A model generated the notes under the pieces. It saw nothing but the letters and a program-made list of their open reading frames with translations. It had not been told where the DNA came from and searched no databases. A DNA stretch of 43,770 nucleotides from a virus. Below, one piece after another: positions 31,303 to 39,576 of this stretch. The position numbers were made by a program, and so were the translations under genes. The DNA lies in IMG/VR virus record IMGVR_UViG_3300042452_000970, positions 1 through 43,770 of that record; one strand, written 5' to 3'. Every line of letters begins with the position of its first letter. The stretch's first letter is position 1.

Positions 31303-31750
31303 ATTAAAAGAAGCAATACAAAAAAGTGATTGGGTATTAGTAGATGAAGTATTGCAAGATTTAGCTGGCGTTGTAGTGCTTAACAATAGAAAAGAAGAAG
31401 TTGCTGTTGAAACAATTAAGTATGAAGAAATTCAATTGAATAAATTCATGATCAATACGAATAATAGTGCAGTTAAGGCAAAAGAATCAGTTGCTAGGCC
31501 AGTATTTCAAAATAAATTTGTAGACGATCAAACTTTAGAATGTTCTTTTATTGAAGAGCAACCTAAAGATCTACAACCTAAAAAATACAGAAGGCCAGTA
31601 GATGAATCTTCTGGATTTCAAAGCGTTAAATGTACAAAATGTTCCAACACTATGGAAATAACCTCAGAGGAATATGCGTTTAAGTCTAGAGATAATGAAT
31701 CTTCTGGATTTATATGCGTTCCTTGCATGAAAAAAGCGGTGAGAAGATGA
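31286..31750 (+). CDS. Hypothetical protein with C-terminal zinc ribbon
   Basis: 154 residues. The N-terminal half is helical and acidic; the end has VKCTKCSNTMEI and ICVPCMKKA, two CxxC pairs of a zinc ribbon. AAAGGAA before ATG. It ends in an ATGA overlap with the helicase gene, so it could be a helicase accessory. Confidence 0.6.
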   Translation: MSVISKLKEAIQKSDWVLVDEVLQDLAGVVVLNNRKEEVAVETIKYEEIQLNKFMINTNNSAVKAKESVARPVFQNKFVDDQTLECSFIEEQPKDLQPKKYRRPVDESSGFQSVKCTKCSNTMEITSEEYAFKSRDNESSGFICVPCMKKAVRR

Positions 31751-33207
31751 TAGATGTAGGTGCAGAAAGAGTGGTCTTAGCTGGACTTTTTCAGAAAGGC
31801 TACGATTGTTTTATTGAAGTTGTAGATATTATTGATGAAAACTGTTTTTCTAGCGATGACAATGCTGCTATATTCAAATGTTTTTCAAAAATAATTACTG
31901 ACAAGAGTTCAAGGGTAGATATACCAACAGTCATTTCTACTGCCGAATCTTTAAACTTATCGCAGTTTTTTAAGACATCAGAACAGGCAAAGTATTTAAG
32001 ATCACTAACCAGTTTTCCAGTTGAATTAGTTAATGCCAGAAAAAGTGCAGCAAAGCTTAAAAAGTTGAGCATTGCCAAAAACCTGTCTTTAAATCTAATC
32101 AATGGTGCAAACACACTTGAAAATGTGACTGGCGATGAGCCTATAAGCCACATCATTTCTATTGCAGAATCATGCGTTTTAGATGCAACATTTAAGATTT
32201 CAAATTCTGAAGACCCTAATCCAAAACTAATGAGCGATGGCATAGAAGAATATGTTGAGTATTTAGAGTCAAATCCAATTTCACAGTTGGGCATTTCCTC
32301 TGGATTCAAAGCATATGATATGGCTATTGGAGGTGGATTTAGGCCAGGAACAGTGAATCTTATCGGTGCTAGAATGAAAACTGGTAAAAGCTTTTTTGCT
32401 GACAATGTTGGCATCAGCGTATCATCAAACAAGATTCCAGTCTTAATGCTTGATACAGAAATGACAGAGAAAGATCATTGGCATAGAATATTAGCTTGTA
32501 TGTCTGGAGTTAAAATAGAAGAAATTGAAAGTGGTTTGTTTTCAAAAGATGTTTCAAAAAGAAATAGTATTAAAAAGGCTATTGAAAAAATTAAAGAAAT
32601 GCCATTTCAATACAAGTCTATTGCAGGAAAAAGCTTTGATGAAGTTATAAGTATGGCTAGAAGATGGGTAATTAAAGATGTTGGACTTGATGATTCTGGA
32701 AAAGCAAATCCATGTTTAATCATATATGATTATATAAAGTTAATGGATGATTCTGGTATTGGCAAAAACATGGCAGAATATCAAGCACTTGGTTTTTTAA
32801 TGACAAACCTACATAACTTTATGGTTCAATATAATGCTTCATGTTTAGCCTTTACTCAGCTAAATAGAGATGGCATTAATCGTGAAGATACTGATGTTGC
32901 ATCTGGTTCAGACAGAATACTTTGGTTATGTTCTAACTTTTCAATTTACAAAAGGAAAAGTGAAGAGGAAATGGCAGATGAAGGATTTTCTCAAGATAAG
33001 GTTAGATATAATCTGAAGTTAGTTCCTGTTGTTGCAAGACATGGTAAAGGCATGGATCAAGGTGATTATATAAATATATTTGCCAATTATGAATTTGGAA
33101 AAATAGAAGAAGGTCCAACTAGAAGTCAAATTTTTAAATCTCAGTCTACAAGACAGAACAATGGTTTTGTAGTGGAAGGATTACCAAATGAAATCGAAGT
33201 CAACTGA
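31747..33207 (+). CDS. dnaB: DnaB-type replicative helicase
   Basis: 486 residues from ATG 31747 (ATGA with the upstream stop). N-terminal domain DnaB-like (VGAERVVLAGLFQ at the start), then a RecA-fold ATPase: GARMKTGKS Walker A (207-215), MLDTEM, LIIYDYIKLM Walker B, and CLAFTQLNRDG sensor region. It unwinds DNA ahead of the PolIII-type polymerase of this window. No helicase loader is recognised. Overlaps the primase gene by 20 bases, as usual for phage helicase-primase pairs. Confidence 0.93.
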   Translation: MIDVGAERVVLAGLFQKGYDCFIEVVDIIDENCFSSDDNAAIFKCFSKIITDKSSRVDIPTVISTAESLNLSQFFKTSEQAKYLRSLTSFPVELVNARKSAAKLKKLSIAKNLSLNLINGANTLENVTGDEPISHIISIAESCVLDATFKISNSEDPNPKLMSDGIEEYVEYLESNPISQLGISSGFKAYDMAIGGGFRPGTVNLIGARMKTGKSFFADNVGISVSSNKIPVLMLDTEMTEKDHWHRILACMSGVKIEEIESGLFSKDVSKRNSIKKAIEKIKEMPFQYKSIAGKSFDEVISMARRWVIKDVGLDDSGKANPCLIIYDYIKLMDDSGIGKNMAEYQALGFLMTNLHNFMVQYNASCLAFTQLNRDGINREDTDVASGSDRILWLCSNFSIYKRKSEEEMADEGFSQDKVRYNLKLVPVVARHGKGMDQGDYINIFANYEFGKIEEGPTRSQIFKSQSTRQNNGFVVEGLPNEIEVN

Positions 33208-34315
33208 AATAACTAAGAATGAATATTTAAATGCTGTAATATGTGACAAAATAGAATTTCTTATGGATTATTTTAATATTCAATACAAATCCGTTTCTGA
33301 CTCAATAGTCTGTGCTTGTCCAGTTCATGGTGGAGATAATAGAACAGCAGTAAATCTTTTTATGTCTGGACATACAAGAGTTGGCAATTGGGTTTGTTAT
33401 ACACATCATTGCGAAAACACATTTATAAATACATCTATAGGATTTTTCCGTGGAGTAATGAGCAATAAAAAGTATGGTTGGTCAAAGGTTGGAGATAGAA
33501 CAGTCAGTTTTTCAGACACAATTGCTTCTCTTTGTGGTTTATTAAAGATAGATCTTTCCAGCATAAAAGACGATGTTCCTTCTCATGCTTTTGATAAACA
33601 CGCACATTTATTTACAACTGTTAAAAAAAAGAAAGAGTTTTTATACACTAAAAAAGTTGTAAGAGAAAGACTTGATATACCATCAAAATACTTTATGTCT
33701 AGGGGTTATTCTGCAAGTATATTGGATGCATATGATATTGGAGAATCAAAATCAGACAATAAGTTTTTTAGAAAAAGAGCAGTGGTTCCAGTATATGATT
33801 CAGACAATAAAACAATTGTAGGTTTTACTGGAAGAACTATACTTGATAAGTGTAGTAAGTGCAGCAACTATCATGAAAATGAAAGCTGTGATCCACAAAG
33901 TGCGATTAGCAAATGGATTCACAACAAAGGATTTTCAAAGAAGAATTATCTTTATAATTTTGGAAATTCCAAAGATGAAATTAAAAAAACTGGAATAGTT
34001 ATATTAGTAGAAGGTCCAGCAGATGTGTGGAAATTTGTTGAAAATGACATACATAATGTTGTTGCTGTTTTTGGCTCTTCTCTTACAGACACACAACAGG
34101 TTTTGCTTGAATCTTCTGGTGCTACTACATTAATATTGCTTTTTGACTCAGATAAAGCTGGCAATAGTGCCTCAAATAAATTAAATTCATCTCTTTCTAG
34201 AATGTTTAAAATAGTATGTCCATCTCTGCCAGATGGCATTAAAGATCCAGGTGATCTTAGCAATGAGCAAATAAACAGCATGATTAAGCCTTTGATTGAA
34301 AGGAACTCGTATTAA
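33188..34315 (+). CDS. dnaG: DnaG-type DNA primase
   Basis: 375 residues. The zinc-binding part is CPVH (C44, H47) and WVCYTHHCE (C70, C75); the central part has RAVVPVYDSDNKTIVGFTGR; the Toprim domain shows ILVEGPADVWKF (Glu) and LLFDSDKAGN (DxD). It makes RNA primers. The protein is shorter than bacterial DnaG and lacks a clear helicase-binding C-terminal domain, in keeping with phage versions. It overlaps the helicase by 20 bases and the kinase by one. Confidence 0.92.
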   Translation: MKSKSTEITKNEYLNAVICDKIEFLMDYFNIQYKSVSDSIVCACPVHGGDNRTAVNLFMSGHTRVGNWVCYTHHCENTFINTSIGFFRGVMSNKKYGWSKVGDRTVSFSDTIASLCGLLKIDLSSIKDDVPSHAFDKHAHLFTTVKKKKEFLYTKKVVRERLDIPSKYFMSRGYSASILDAYDIGESKSDNKFFRKRAVVPVYDSDNKTIVGFTGRTILDKCSKCSNYHENESCDPQSAISKWIHNKGFSKKNYLYNFGNSKDEIKKTGIVILVEGPADVWKFVENDIHNVVAVFGSSLTDTQQVLLESSGATTLILLFDSDKAGNSASNKLNSSLSRMFKIVCPSLPDGIKDPGDLSNEQINSMIKPLIERNSY

Positions 34316-34968
34316 TGACAATTCAAAGATTGATAGGTTTTTCTGGAAGAAAAGGTTCTGGCAAAGATACTTTAGCTGGATTTCTTTCTCTTAATTCTTT
34401 AAGGCTTTTTGGTTGTGATTCATGCATGTTCTCTTTTGCTCAAACAATGAAGTCAGTAGCAATCAACTTTTTTGGATTAAAACACAAACATGTTTTTGGA
34501 TCTTTAGAAGATAAAAACTCACTCACAAGTTATTTATGGGAAGACTTACCTCATTATAGTGAAATAAAATATAATAATTTAAATCCACCTATAGGACAAA
34601 TGACAGCTAGAGAATTCTTACAAGAATTTGGAACTGGAATAGCCAGAAAAATGAATAAATCAATACACATCAACGCTTGTTTTAATGCAATAAGCAAACA
34701 AAATTGTCCATTAAATTTTATTACTGATGCAAGATTTGAAAATGAAATTGATAGCATTAAAGATGCTGGTGGAATAGTTATTAGGTTAACAAGAAGCACA
34801 GATAATGATAGCCACATAAGTGAAAATGAAATAGATAAATGTACAAGTAAATTTGACATTATTTTAAATAACGAAAATATGTCTAAAGAACAACAACAAT
34901 TTGAATTGATTAGAAAACTAAAACAAATAAACTGGATTAAAAATGATCATAACTTATCTAAGGTCTAG
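34315..34968 (+). CDS. Deoxynucleoside monophosphate kinase-like
   Basis: 217 residues. GFSGRKGSGKDTLAGFL is the P-loop, MTAREFLQEFGTG and FITDARFENEIDSIK are motifs of phage dNMP kinases such as T4 gp1, and a DxD-type end follows. It would phosphorylate dNMPs to dNDPs, feeding the polymerase together with ThyX and RNR. Overlaps the RecB-like gene by 26 bases. Confidence 0.85.
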   Translation: MTIQRLIGFSGRKGSGKDTLAGFLSLNSLRLFGCDSCMFSFAQTMKSVAINFFGLKHKHVFGSLEDKNSLTSYLWEDLPHYSEIKYNNLNPPIGQMTAREFLQEFGTGIARKMNKSIHINACFNAISKQNCPLNFITDARFENEIDSIKDAGGIVIRLTRSTDNDSHISENEIDKCTSKFDIILNNENMSKEQQQFELIRKLKQINWIKNDHNLSKV

Positions 34969-35974
34969 TTCTGTAAGTTCTTACGCATGGTGTCAACATA
35001 AGTACTGGCTAACTTACAACTTAGGCTTTCAAGATGATTCCAATAAAAAAGCGGAAAAAGGCAATGTTGTTCATAAAGCATTAGAATTGTTGGCAAATAA
35101 AAAGCTTTGCCTACAAAATGAAACATCTACATTTACAGATGGTGAATTAAAAGAAACTTTTTCCACAATAGATATTTCTCCAGAAAGTGCCATACTGTCT
35201 GCCTTTAATCATTACAAAAATAAAAGCATTCATGAATGGGATGACAAGGATTTAAAAGAATGCTCTAAGTGGACTTGGGATACTTTATTGTTTAACAATG
35301 GTATGTTTTCACCTTTATCTAGAAAGATTGAGCAACCAGAGCAGTATTTTGATATAGAGATTGAAGAACCTTGGGCTAAATACGAATACTATTTAGATGA
35401 TGGTACTGTTATGTCTGGAAATCTTAGAATCAAAGGAACAATGGACTTAATAACTAGAGTAGACAAAAAAACAATAGAGTACATAGATTGGAAAACAGGA
35501 GAGAGAAAAAACTGGGCAACTGGAAAGGAAAAAAACTACGATGATTTTTATAAAGACTTTCAATTAAGGCTTTATCATTATGCATTAAATAAACTTTATC
35601 CAGATGAAGAAAATATAATTATTACTATTTTTTTTAATAAAGCTGGTGGTCCTTTCACATTATGTTTTCATAAAGAAGATATAAAAACAACAATTGAAAT
35701 GATTAGATATGAGTTTGAAAAAATAAAGTCTTGCCATTTTCCATCTAGGATCATAGATTATGGTAAAGATAAATGGAAATGTGAGAAGCTTTGTAGGTTC
35801 CACAAAGAAAAATATGAAGACACAGAAAAATCAATATGTGACTTTATGAATAAAGAACTTATACAATTGGGCATGAATGTTGCGTATACTAAATATGCCA
35901 ATAAAAAAACAGTTGTTTCTTATGGCGATGGTGGTGGTCAATCTAACAGGGAGAATAATGATGTCAAAAAGTAA
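34943..35974 (+). CDS. RecB/Cas4-type PD-(D/E)XK exonuclease
   Basis: 343 residues. Motifs of the PDDEXK_1 family: RSSSVSSYAWCQHKYWLTY at the N-terminus, GNVVHKALE, GTMDLI (Asp), EYIDWKTG (D..K), FQLRLYHYALN (Gln). Near the C-terminus KCEKLCRFH could, with the N-terminal Cys, form an iron-sulfur cluster as in Cas4/AddB-type nucleases. Probably a DNA exonuclease in recombination or genome maturation. Overlaps its neighbours. Confidence 0.85.
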   Translation: MIITYLRSSSVSSYAWCQHKYWLTYNLGFQDDSNKKAEKGNVVHKALELLANKKLCLQNETSTFTDGELKETFSTIDISPESAILSAFNHYKNKSIHEWDDKDLKECSKWTWDTLLFNNGMFSPLSRKIEQPEQYFDIEIEEPWAKYEYYLDDGTVMSGNLRIKGTMDLITRVDKKTIEYIDWKTGERKNWATGKEKNYDDFYKDFQLRLYHYALNKLYPDEENIIITIFFNKAGGPFTLCFHKEDIKTTIEMIRYEFEKIKSCHFPSRIIDYGKDKWKCEKLCRFHKEKYEDTEKSICDFMNKELIQLGMNVAYTKYANKKTVVSYGDGGGQSNRENNDVKK

Positions 35975-36725
35975 AAAGTGGATAGAAGCTATTTTTGAAA
36001 AATCAATTGAAACAACAACTTCTACAACATTTAGTCCAGAAGAATCTTCTACAGATCAAGACTGTTTAAATTATTCTGATAAAGAAACAGAAAGCTGTTC
36101 AAAATCATCAGAGTATATTCCAAAATATAATGGCGAAAAAGTTCTTGTTTTCAAAAAAGAATTGTTGAATGAAGAGTTGTCATTTCAAGGAATGCTAACT
36201 GGAGAAAAAGCCTCTAATATTAAAAATAAAATCCTTGTTCCAGAAAACTTGTTTTATATAGACAGAGATATTGCAGAAAATGACTTGAACTACAAACAAG
36301 TAATTCCATATTGTATTTTTACAAAAAATGATCAATTGTTTATGTATCAAAGATCAAAGCATGGTTCTGAAAATAGATTGCATGATTTATGGTCTGTTGG
36401 TGTTGGTGGTCATGTTAATCCTTGCGATGGAAATGATACTGAAACAATAGGTAATGCTTGCAAAAGAGAAATAGAAGAAGAGGTTCAGTTTTCAGATCCT
36501 CATTCTGTAAGATTAGTAGGCGTTATAAATGATGATTCATCTACAGTTAACGCTGTTCATTTTGGCGTTGTTTTTCATGTTCATTTAAAAGATGAGAAGT
36601 CTTTTAAACCAATTGATAAAGCACTTGTAAATGGGGAATTTAAACATACAAAAACGACAGTAGTATCAGATATAAATTGGGAAGATTGGTCGGTTCATGT
36701 AATTAGGAACTACTTAAGAAATTAA
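35961..36725 (+). CDS. Nudix hydrolase
   Basis: 254 residues; GGGAG lies seven bases before ATG 35961 and four before an equally in-frame ATG 35958. GGHVNPCDGNDTETIGNACKREIEEEVQF is the Nudix box (REIEEE as metal ligands). About 110 residues before it, with a Ser/Thr-rich head, are unique. It would hydrolyse a nucleoside diphosphate linked to another group; possibly oxidised dNTPs or a sugar nucleotide. Sits between nuclease and polymerase genes. Confidence 0.88.
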   Translation: MSKSKKWIEAIFEKSIETTTSTTFSPEESSTDQDCLNYSDKETESCSKSSEYIPKYNGEKVLVFKKELLNEELSFQGMLTGEKASNIKNKILVPENLFYIDRDIAENDLNYKQVIPYCIFTKNDQLFMYQRSKHGSENRLHDLWSVGVGGHVNPCDGNDTETIGNACKREIEEEVQFSDPHSVRLVGVINDDSSTVNAVHFGVVFHVHLKDEKSFKPIDKALVNGEFKHTKTTVVSDINWEDWSVHVIRNYLRN

Positions 36726-36753
36726 TTAACTGAAAAAAATTTAAGGATTGAAT

Positions 36754-38670
36754 ATGAATTGGATACCATTGCATTGTCATACCCATTATAGCTTATTAGA
36801 TGGATTAAGTAAGCCAGATCTTTTAGCAAAAAGATGCAAAGAGCTTGGATATACTTCATGTGCCATAACTGATCATGGAACTATATCTGGTGCTATTTCT
36901 TTTTCTAAAGCTTGTATTTCACAAGGTATAAAACCAATCATTGGTTGTGAATTTTATATTTGTAAGAATACAGCAATAGAACACAATAAAGAAAACTCAA
37001 GCTTAACTCACCTGTGTGTCATTGCTAAAAATCTAAACGGCTGGAAAAACTTAATTAATTTGTCTTCTTTAGCCAATTCCTTAGATTATTTTTATTACAA
37101 ACCAAGATTAAACTTAAATGACTTTAAAGGACTGTGCAGTGATTTAATTGCATTTTCTGGTCATCCAGGAACAGATTTGGCTAATTCTTTATTTGAAGAT
37201 CATAAAGAGGCTTATAAAAGAACTGATTATGATGAAATAAAAGAAATGCTCAAACCCAACTGGCTAAATGAAGCTGGAAATATTTGTGCAAAATACATTG
37301 AGATATTTGGGGCAGATAATTTTTTTGTAGAAATACAATTGTTTGATAGCTCTAACTTAGTTGCATCAAAGGTTATTGCTGAATGCCTGAGAGAACTTTG
37401 TGCAAAAACTGGTATTAAAAAAATAGCAACTCCAGATGTTCATTATGTTATGCCAGAGGATGCTCCTGATCAAAGGGTTTTATTGTGTTCTTCAATGGAA
37501 ACAACTTTAAAAAATGTAAATAGCAAACTAGAAAATAACGAAGAATTTGGCCTTTCTGTATTTTTTAAATCAAATAAATACTATCTTCCAACAATTGAAG
37601 AAATATCTAGCTTCCACGAAGAAGATGAAATAAACAATTGTTGCTTAATTGATAGCTTGTGTGAAAATTATTCACTTATAAAACAACCAGCCATACCAAA
37701 CTTTGCTTGTCCAGATGGTCTTTCTCAGATCCTTTATTTGAGGAAGTTATGCAGAGATGGGTGGAATAGGCGTTTCTCTTCAATAAAGCCAAAAACAGAT
37801 GAATATAAGGTATACACAGAGAGAATAAAGCACGAACTTGAAGTTATAGATACTTCTGGTTTGGCTGGATACTTTTTAATTGTGCAAGACTATTGCAATT
37901 GGGCAAAGTCTAAGGGTTGGATTATGGGTAGAGGTAGAGGTTCTGGTGCTGGCTGCATGATATCTTACCTCTTGGGTATAACAGAAGTAGACCCCATTAA
38001 ACATTCCCTTATATTTGAAAGATTCTATAACGCAGGAAGAAACTCTGCTGGTCGTATAAGTTTGCCAGATATTGACTGTGACTTTCCAATTACAAAGCGT
38101 GATAAAGTAATAGAATATATAAAACAAAAGTATGGAAGCAGCAATGTTTGCCAAATGATAACATTTAGTCGTATGCAGGGTCGTGGATCATTAAAAGATG
38201 TGCTTAGAGTTCATGGTTTTTCTTTTGAAGAAAGCAACAATGTAACTAAGTACATTCCAGATGAATCCGAGATATCTGAACAACTACAAGACATGAAAGA
38301 TGAAGATGGAGATTCTTCAATAATAAGGTGGGCGTTAGAGAATATTCCTGATAGATTATCTGAGTATTGTAAGATTGAAAAAGATGGCACTTACTCTGGA
38401 AGATTAGCAAAGGAATTTGCACAGGCAATAAGATTAGAAGGAACAAAAAGAAGTCAGGGCAAACATGCTGCTGGTATAGTTATTAGTAATATTCCTTTAT
38501 CAGAAGTATGTCCAATGACATTTGATAAAAAGACAAAACAGATGATAGCTGGTATGGAAATGTCAGATTTAGAGTCAATTGGAATGGTTAAGTTTGATAT
38601 ACTTGGAGTTGCAGTTTTAGATAAAATAATGGGTTGTATAAATATTTTAAAGGGGAAACCAAATGAATGA
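36754..38670 (+). CDS. dnaE: DNA polymerase III alpha, N-terminal half (PHP and palm/thumb)
   Basis: 638 residues. PHP domain with a full set of metal-type residues: LHCHTHYSLLDG, TDHGT (40-41), GCEFY (E66), SGHPG (H137) and PDVHY (228-230). GRGRGSGAGCMISYLLGI is the palm loop, PDIDCDF (438-444) gives two catalytic Asp, and VKFDILG (D615) the third. The protein ends ILKGKPNE, where other DnaE proteins continue into the fingers. So the whole catalytic triad is here, but the fingers are in another gene. No intein sequence is seen at the break. AAGGA precedes ATG 36754. Confidence 0.9.
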   Translation: MNWIPLHCHTHYSLLDGLSKPDLLAKRCKELGYTSCAITDHGTISGAISFSKACISQGIKPIIGCEFYICKNTAIEHNKENSSLTHLCVIAKNLNGWKNLINLSSLANSLDYFYYKPRLNLNDFKGLCSDLIAFSGHPGTDLANSLFEDHKEAYKRTDYDEIKEMLKPNWLNEAGNICAKYIEIFGADNFFVEIQLFDSSNLVASKVIAECLRELCAKTGIKKIATPDVHYVMPEDAPDQRVLLCSSMETTLKNVNSKLENNEEFGLSVFFKSNKYYLPTIEEISSFHEEDEINNCCLIDSLCENYSLIKQPAIPNFACPDGLSQILYLRKLCRDGWNRRFSSIKPKTDEYKVYTERIKHELEVIDTSGLAGYFLIVQDYCNWAKSKGWIMGRGRGSGAGCMISYLLGITEVDPIKHSLIFERFYNAGRNSAGRISLPDIDCDFPITKRDKVIEYIKQKYGSSNVCQMITFSRMQGRGSLKDVLRVHGFSFEESNNVTKYIPDESEISEQLQDMKDEDGDSSIIRWALENIPDRLSEYCKIEKDGTYSGRLAKEFAQAIRLEGTKRSQGKHAAGIVISNIPLSEVCPMTFDKKTKQMIAGMEMSDLESIGMVKFDILGVAVLDKIMGCINILKGKPNE

Positions 38671-38944
38671 TAATTCTCTTGAAATATCTATAATAAGTAA
38701 ACTGGTAGTCCAGCAAACAGCCTTGTTAGATGCTTTGTCTGATTGCTCTTCATTAAAGAAAGATCTTGTTAAACAGGCGAATAAACTATTAAAGGCAATA
38801 ACAATTCAAAATGGAGGTATGTTACTTATAGATAAGGATTTTTTAGATTCAGCAGAAGATGCAGAAGTCGAACTTAAAATACAGCAAATTGATGATGGAT
38901 CAATAGAACTAACTATTAAAGGAGAAGAAGACGATGAAGAGTAA
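38663..38944 (+). CDS. Small acidic protein between polymerase halves
   Basis: 93 residues, overlapping the polymerase N-half gene by 8 bases and the exonuclease gene by 11. Helix-rich N-terminus (SKLVVQQTALLDALSDCSSLKKDLVKQ) and beta-type acidic end (EGEEDDEE-like, GEEDDEE). No family recognised. Position suggests it is made in equal amounts with the polymerase, perhaps as an assembly factor. Confidence 0.6.
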   Translation: MNDNSLEISIISKLVVQQTALLDALSDCSSLKKDLVKQANKLLKAITIQNGGMLLIDKDFLDSAEDAEVELKIQQIDDGSIELTIKGEEDDEE

Positions 38945-39572
38945 TACGATTATTGTTTTTGATTTTGAAACAGGATCTTTGGACACAAATACTTGTGAAG
39001 TTATTCAAATTGCTGCAAAGGCAATAAATAGAAAAACTCTTCAACCAATAGAAGGTGCAGTCTTTAATAGTCTTGTAAAACCTAGAGACTTTGGAAATTT
39101 GCAAGAAGCAGCACTAGCAGTAAACAAAAAGACAAGAGAAGAACTTCAGCTTGCACCCAATCTTGATGTTGTTTGGAGTAGGTTTATTGATTTTATATCT
39201 ACTTTTGCAGTTGGTAAAAGCAATATATTAGCTCCTGTTCCAGCAGGAAAAAACATTAGATTTTTTGATATGCCGATTTTTCAAAGAGTCTGTATTGAAT
39301 TAGGATATGTTCAACCAAATGCCACACAATCTTTCTTCAATAAAAGAAGCATGTTTGATTTAGATGAAATGATGTTGCTTTGGTTTGAAAATTCAGATGA
39401 TATGCCTAATATGAAAATGGATACTATTAGAGATCATTTTGGAATGTCAAAAGCTAATGCTCATGATGCACTAGTTGATGTTGAGCAAACAGCAGACTTA
39501 ATCACATACTTCTTAAAACTACATAGATCAATATACCCAAAAGTTAAATTTAAAGACTCATTTAAGAAATAA
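38934..39572 (+). CDS. DnaQ-like 3'-5' exonuclease
   Basis: 212 residues. IIVFDFETG (Exo I), KNIRFFDMPIF (Exo II, N-x-x-x-x-D form) and NAHDALVDVEQTADLI (Exo III, His and Asp) are present, the DEDDh proofreading type. It would remove mispaired ends for the split PolIII. It sits between the two polymerase genes and overlaps the small acidic protein gene. Confidence 0.9.
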   Translation: MKSNTIIVFDFETGSLDTNTCEVIQIAAKAINRKTLQPIEGAVFNSLVKPRDFGNLQEAALAVNKKTREELQLAPNLDVVWSRFIDFISTFAVGKSNILAPVPAGKNIRFFDMPIFQRVCIELGYVQPNATQSFFNKRSMFDLDEMMLLWFENSDDMPNMKMDTIRDHFGMSKANAHDALVDVEQTADLITYFLKLHRSIYPKVKFKDSFKK

Positions 39573-39576
39573 TAAT

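Noticed and set aside
31800-32432. 210-codon minus-strand frame opposite the DnaB-type helicase
   Set aside because: Composition-driven shadow of a gene with clear helicase motifs; no recognisable domain.
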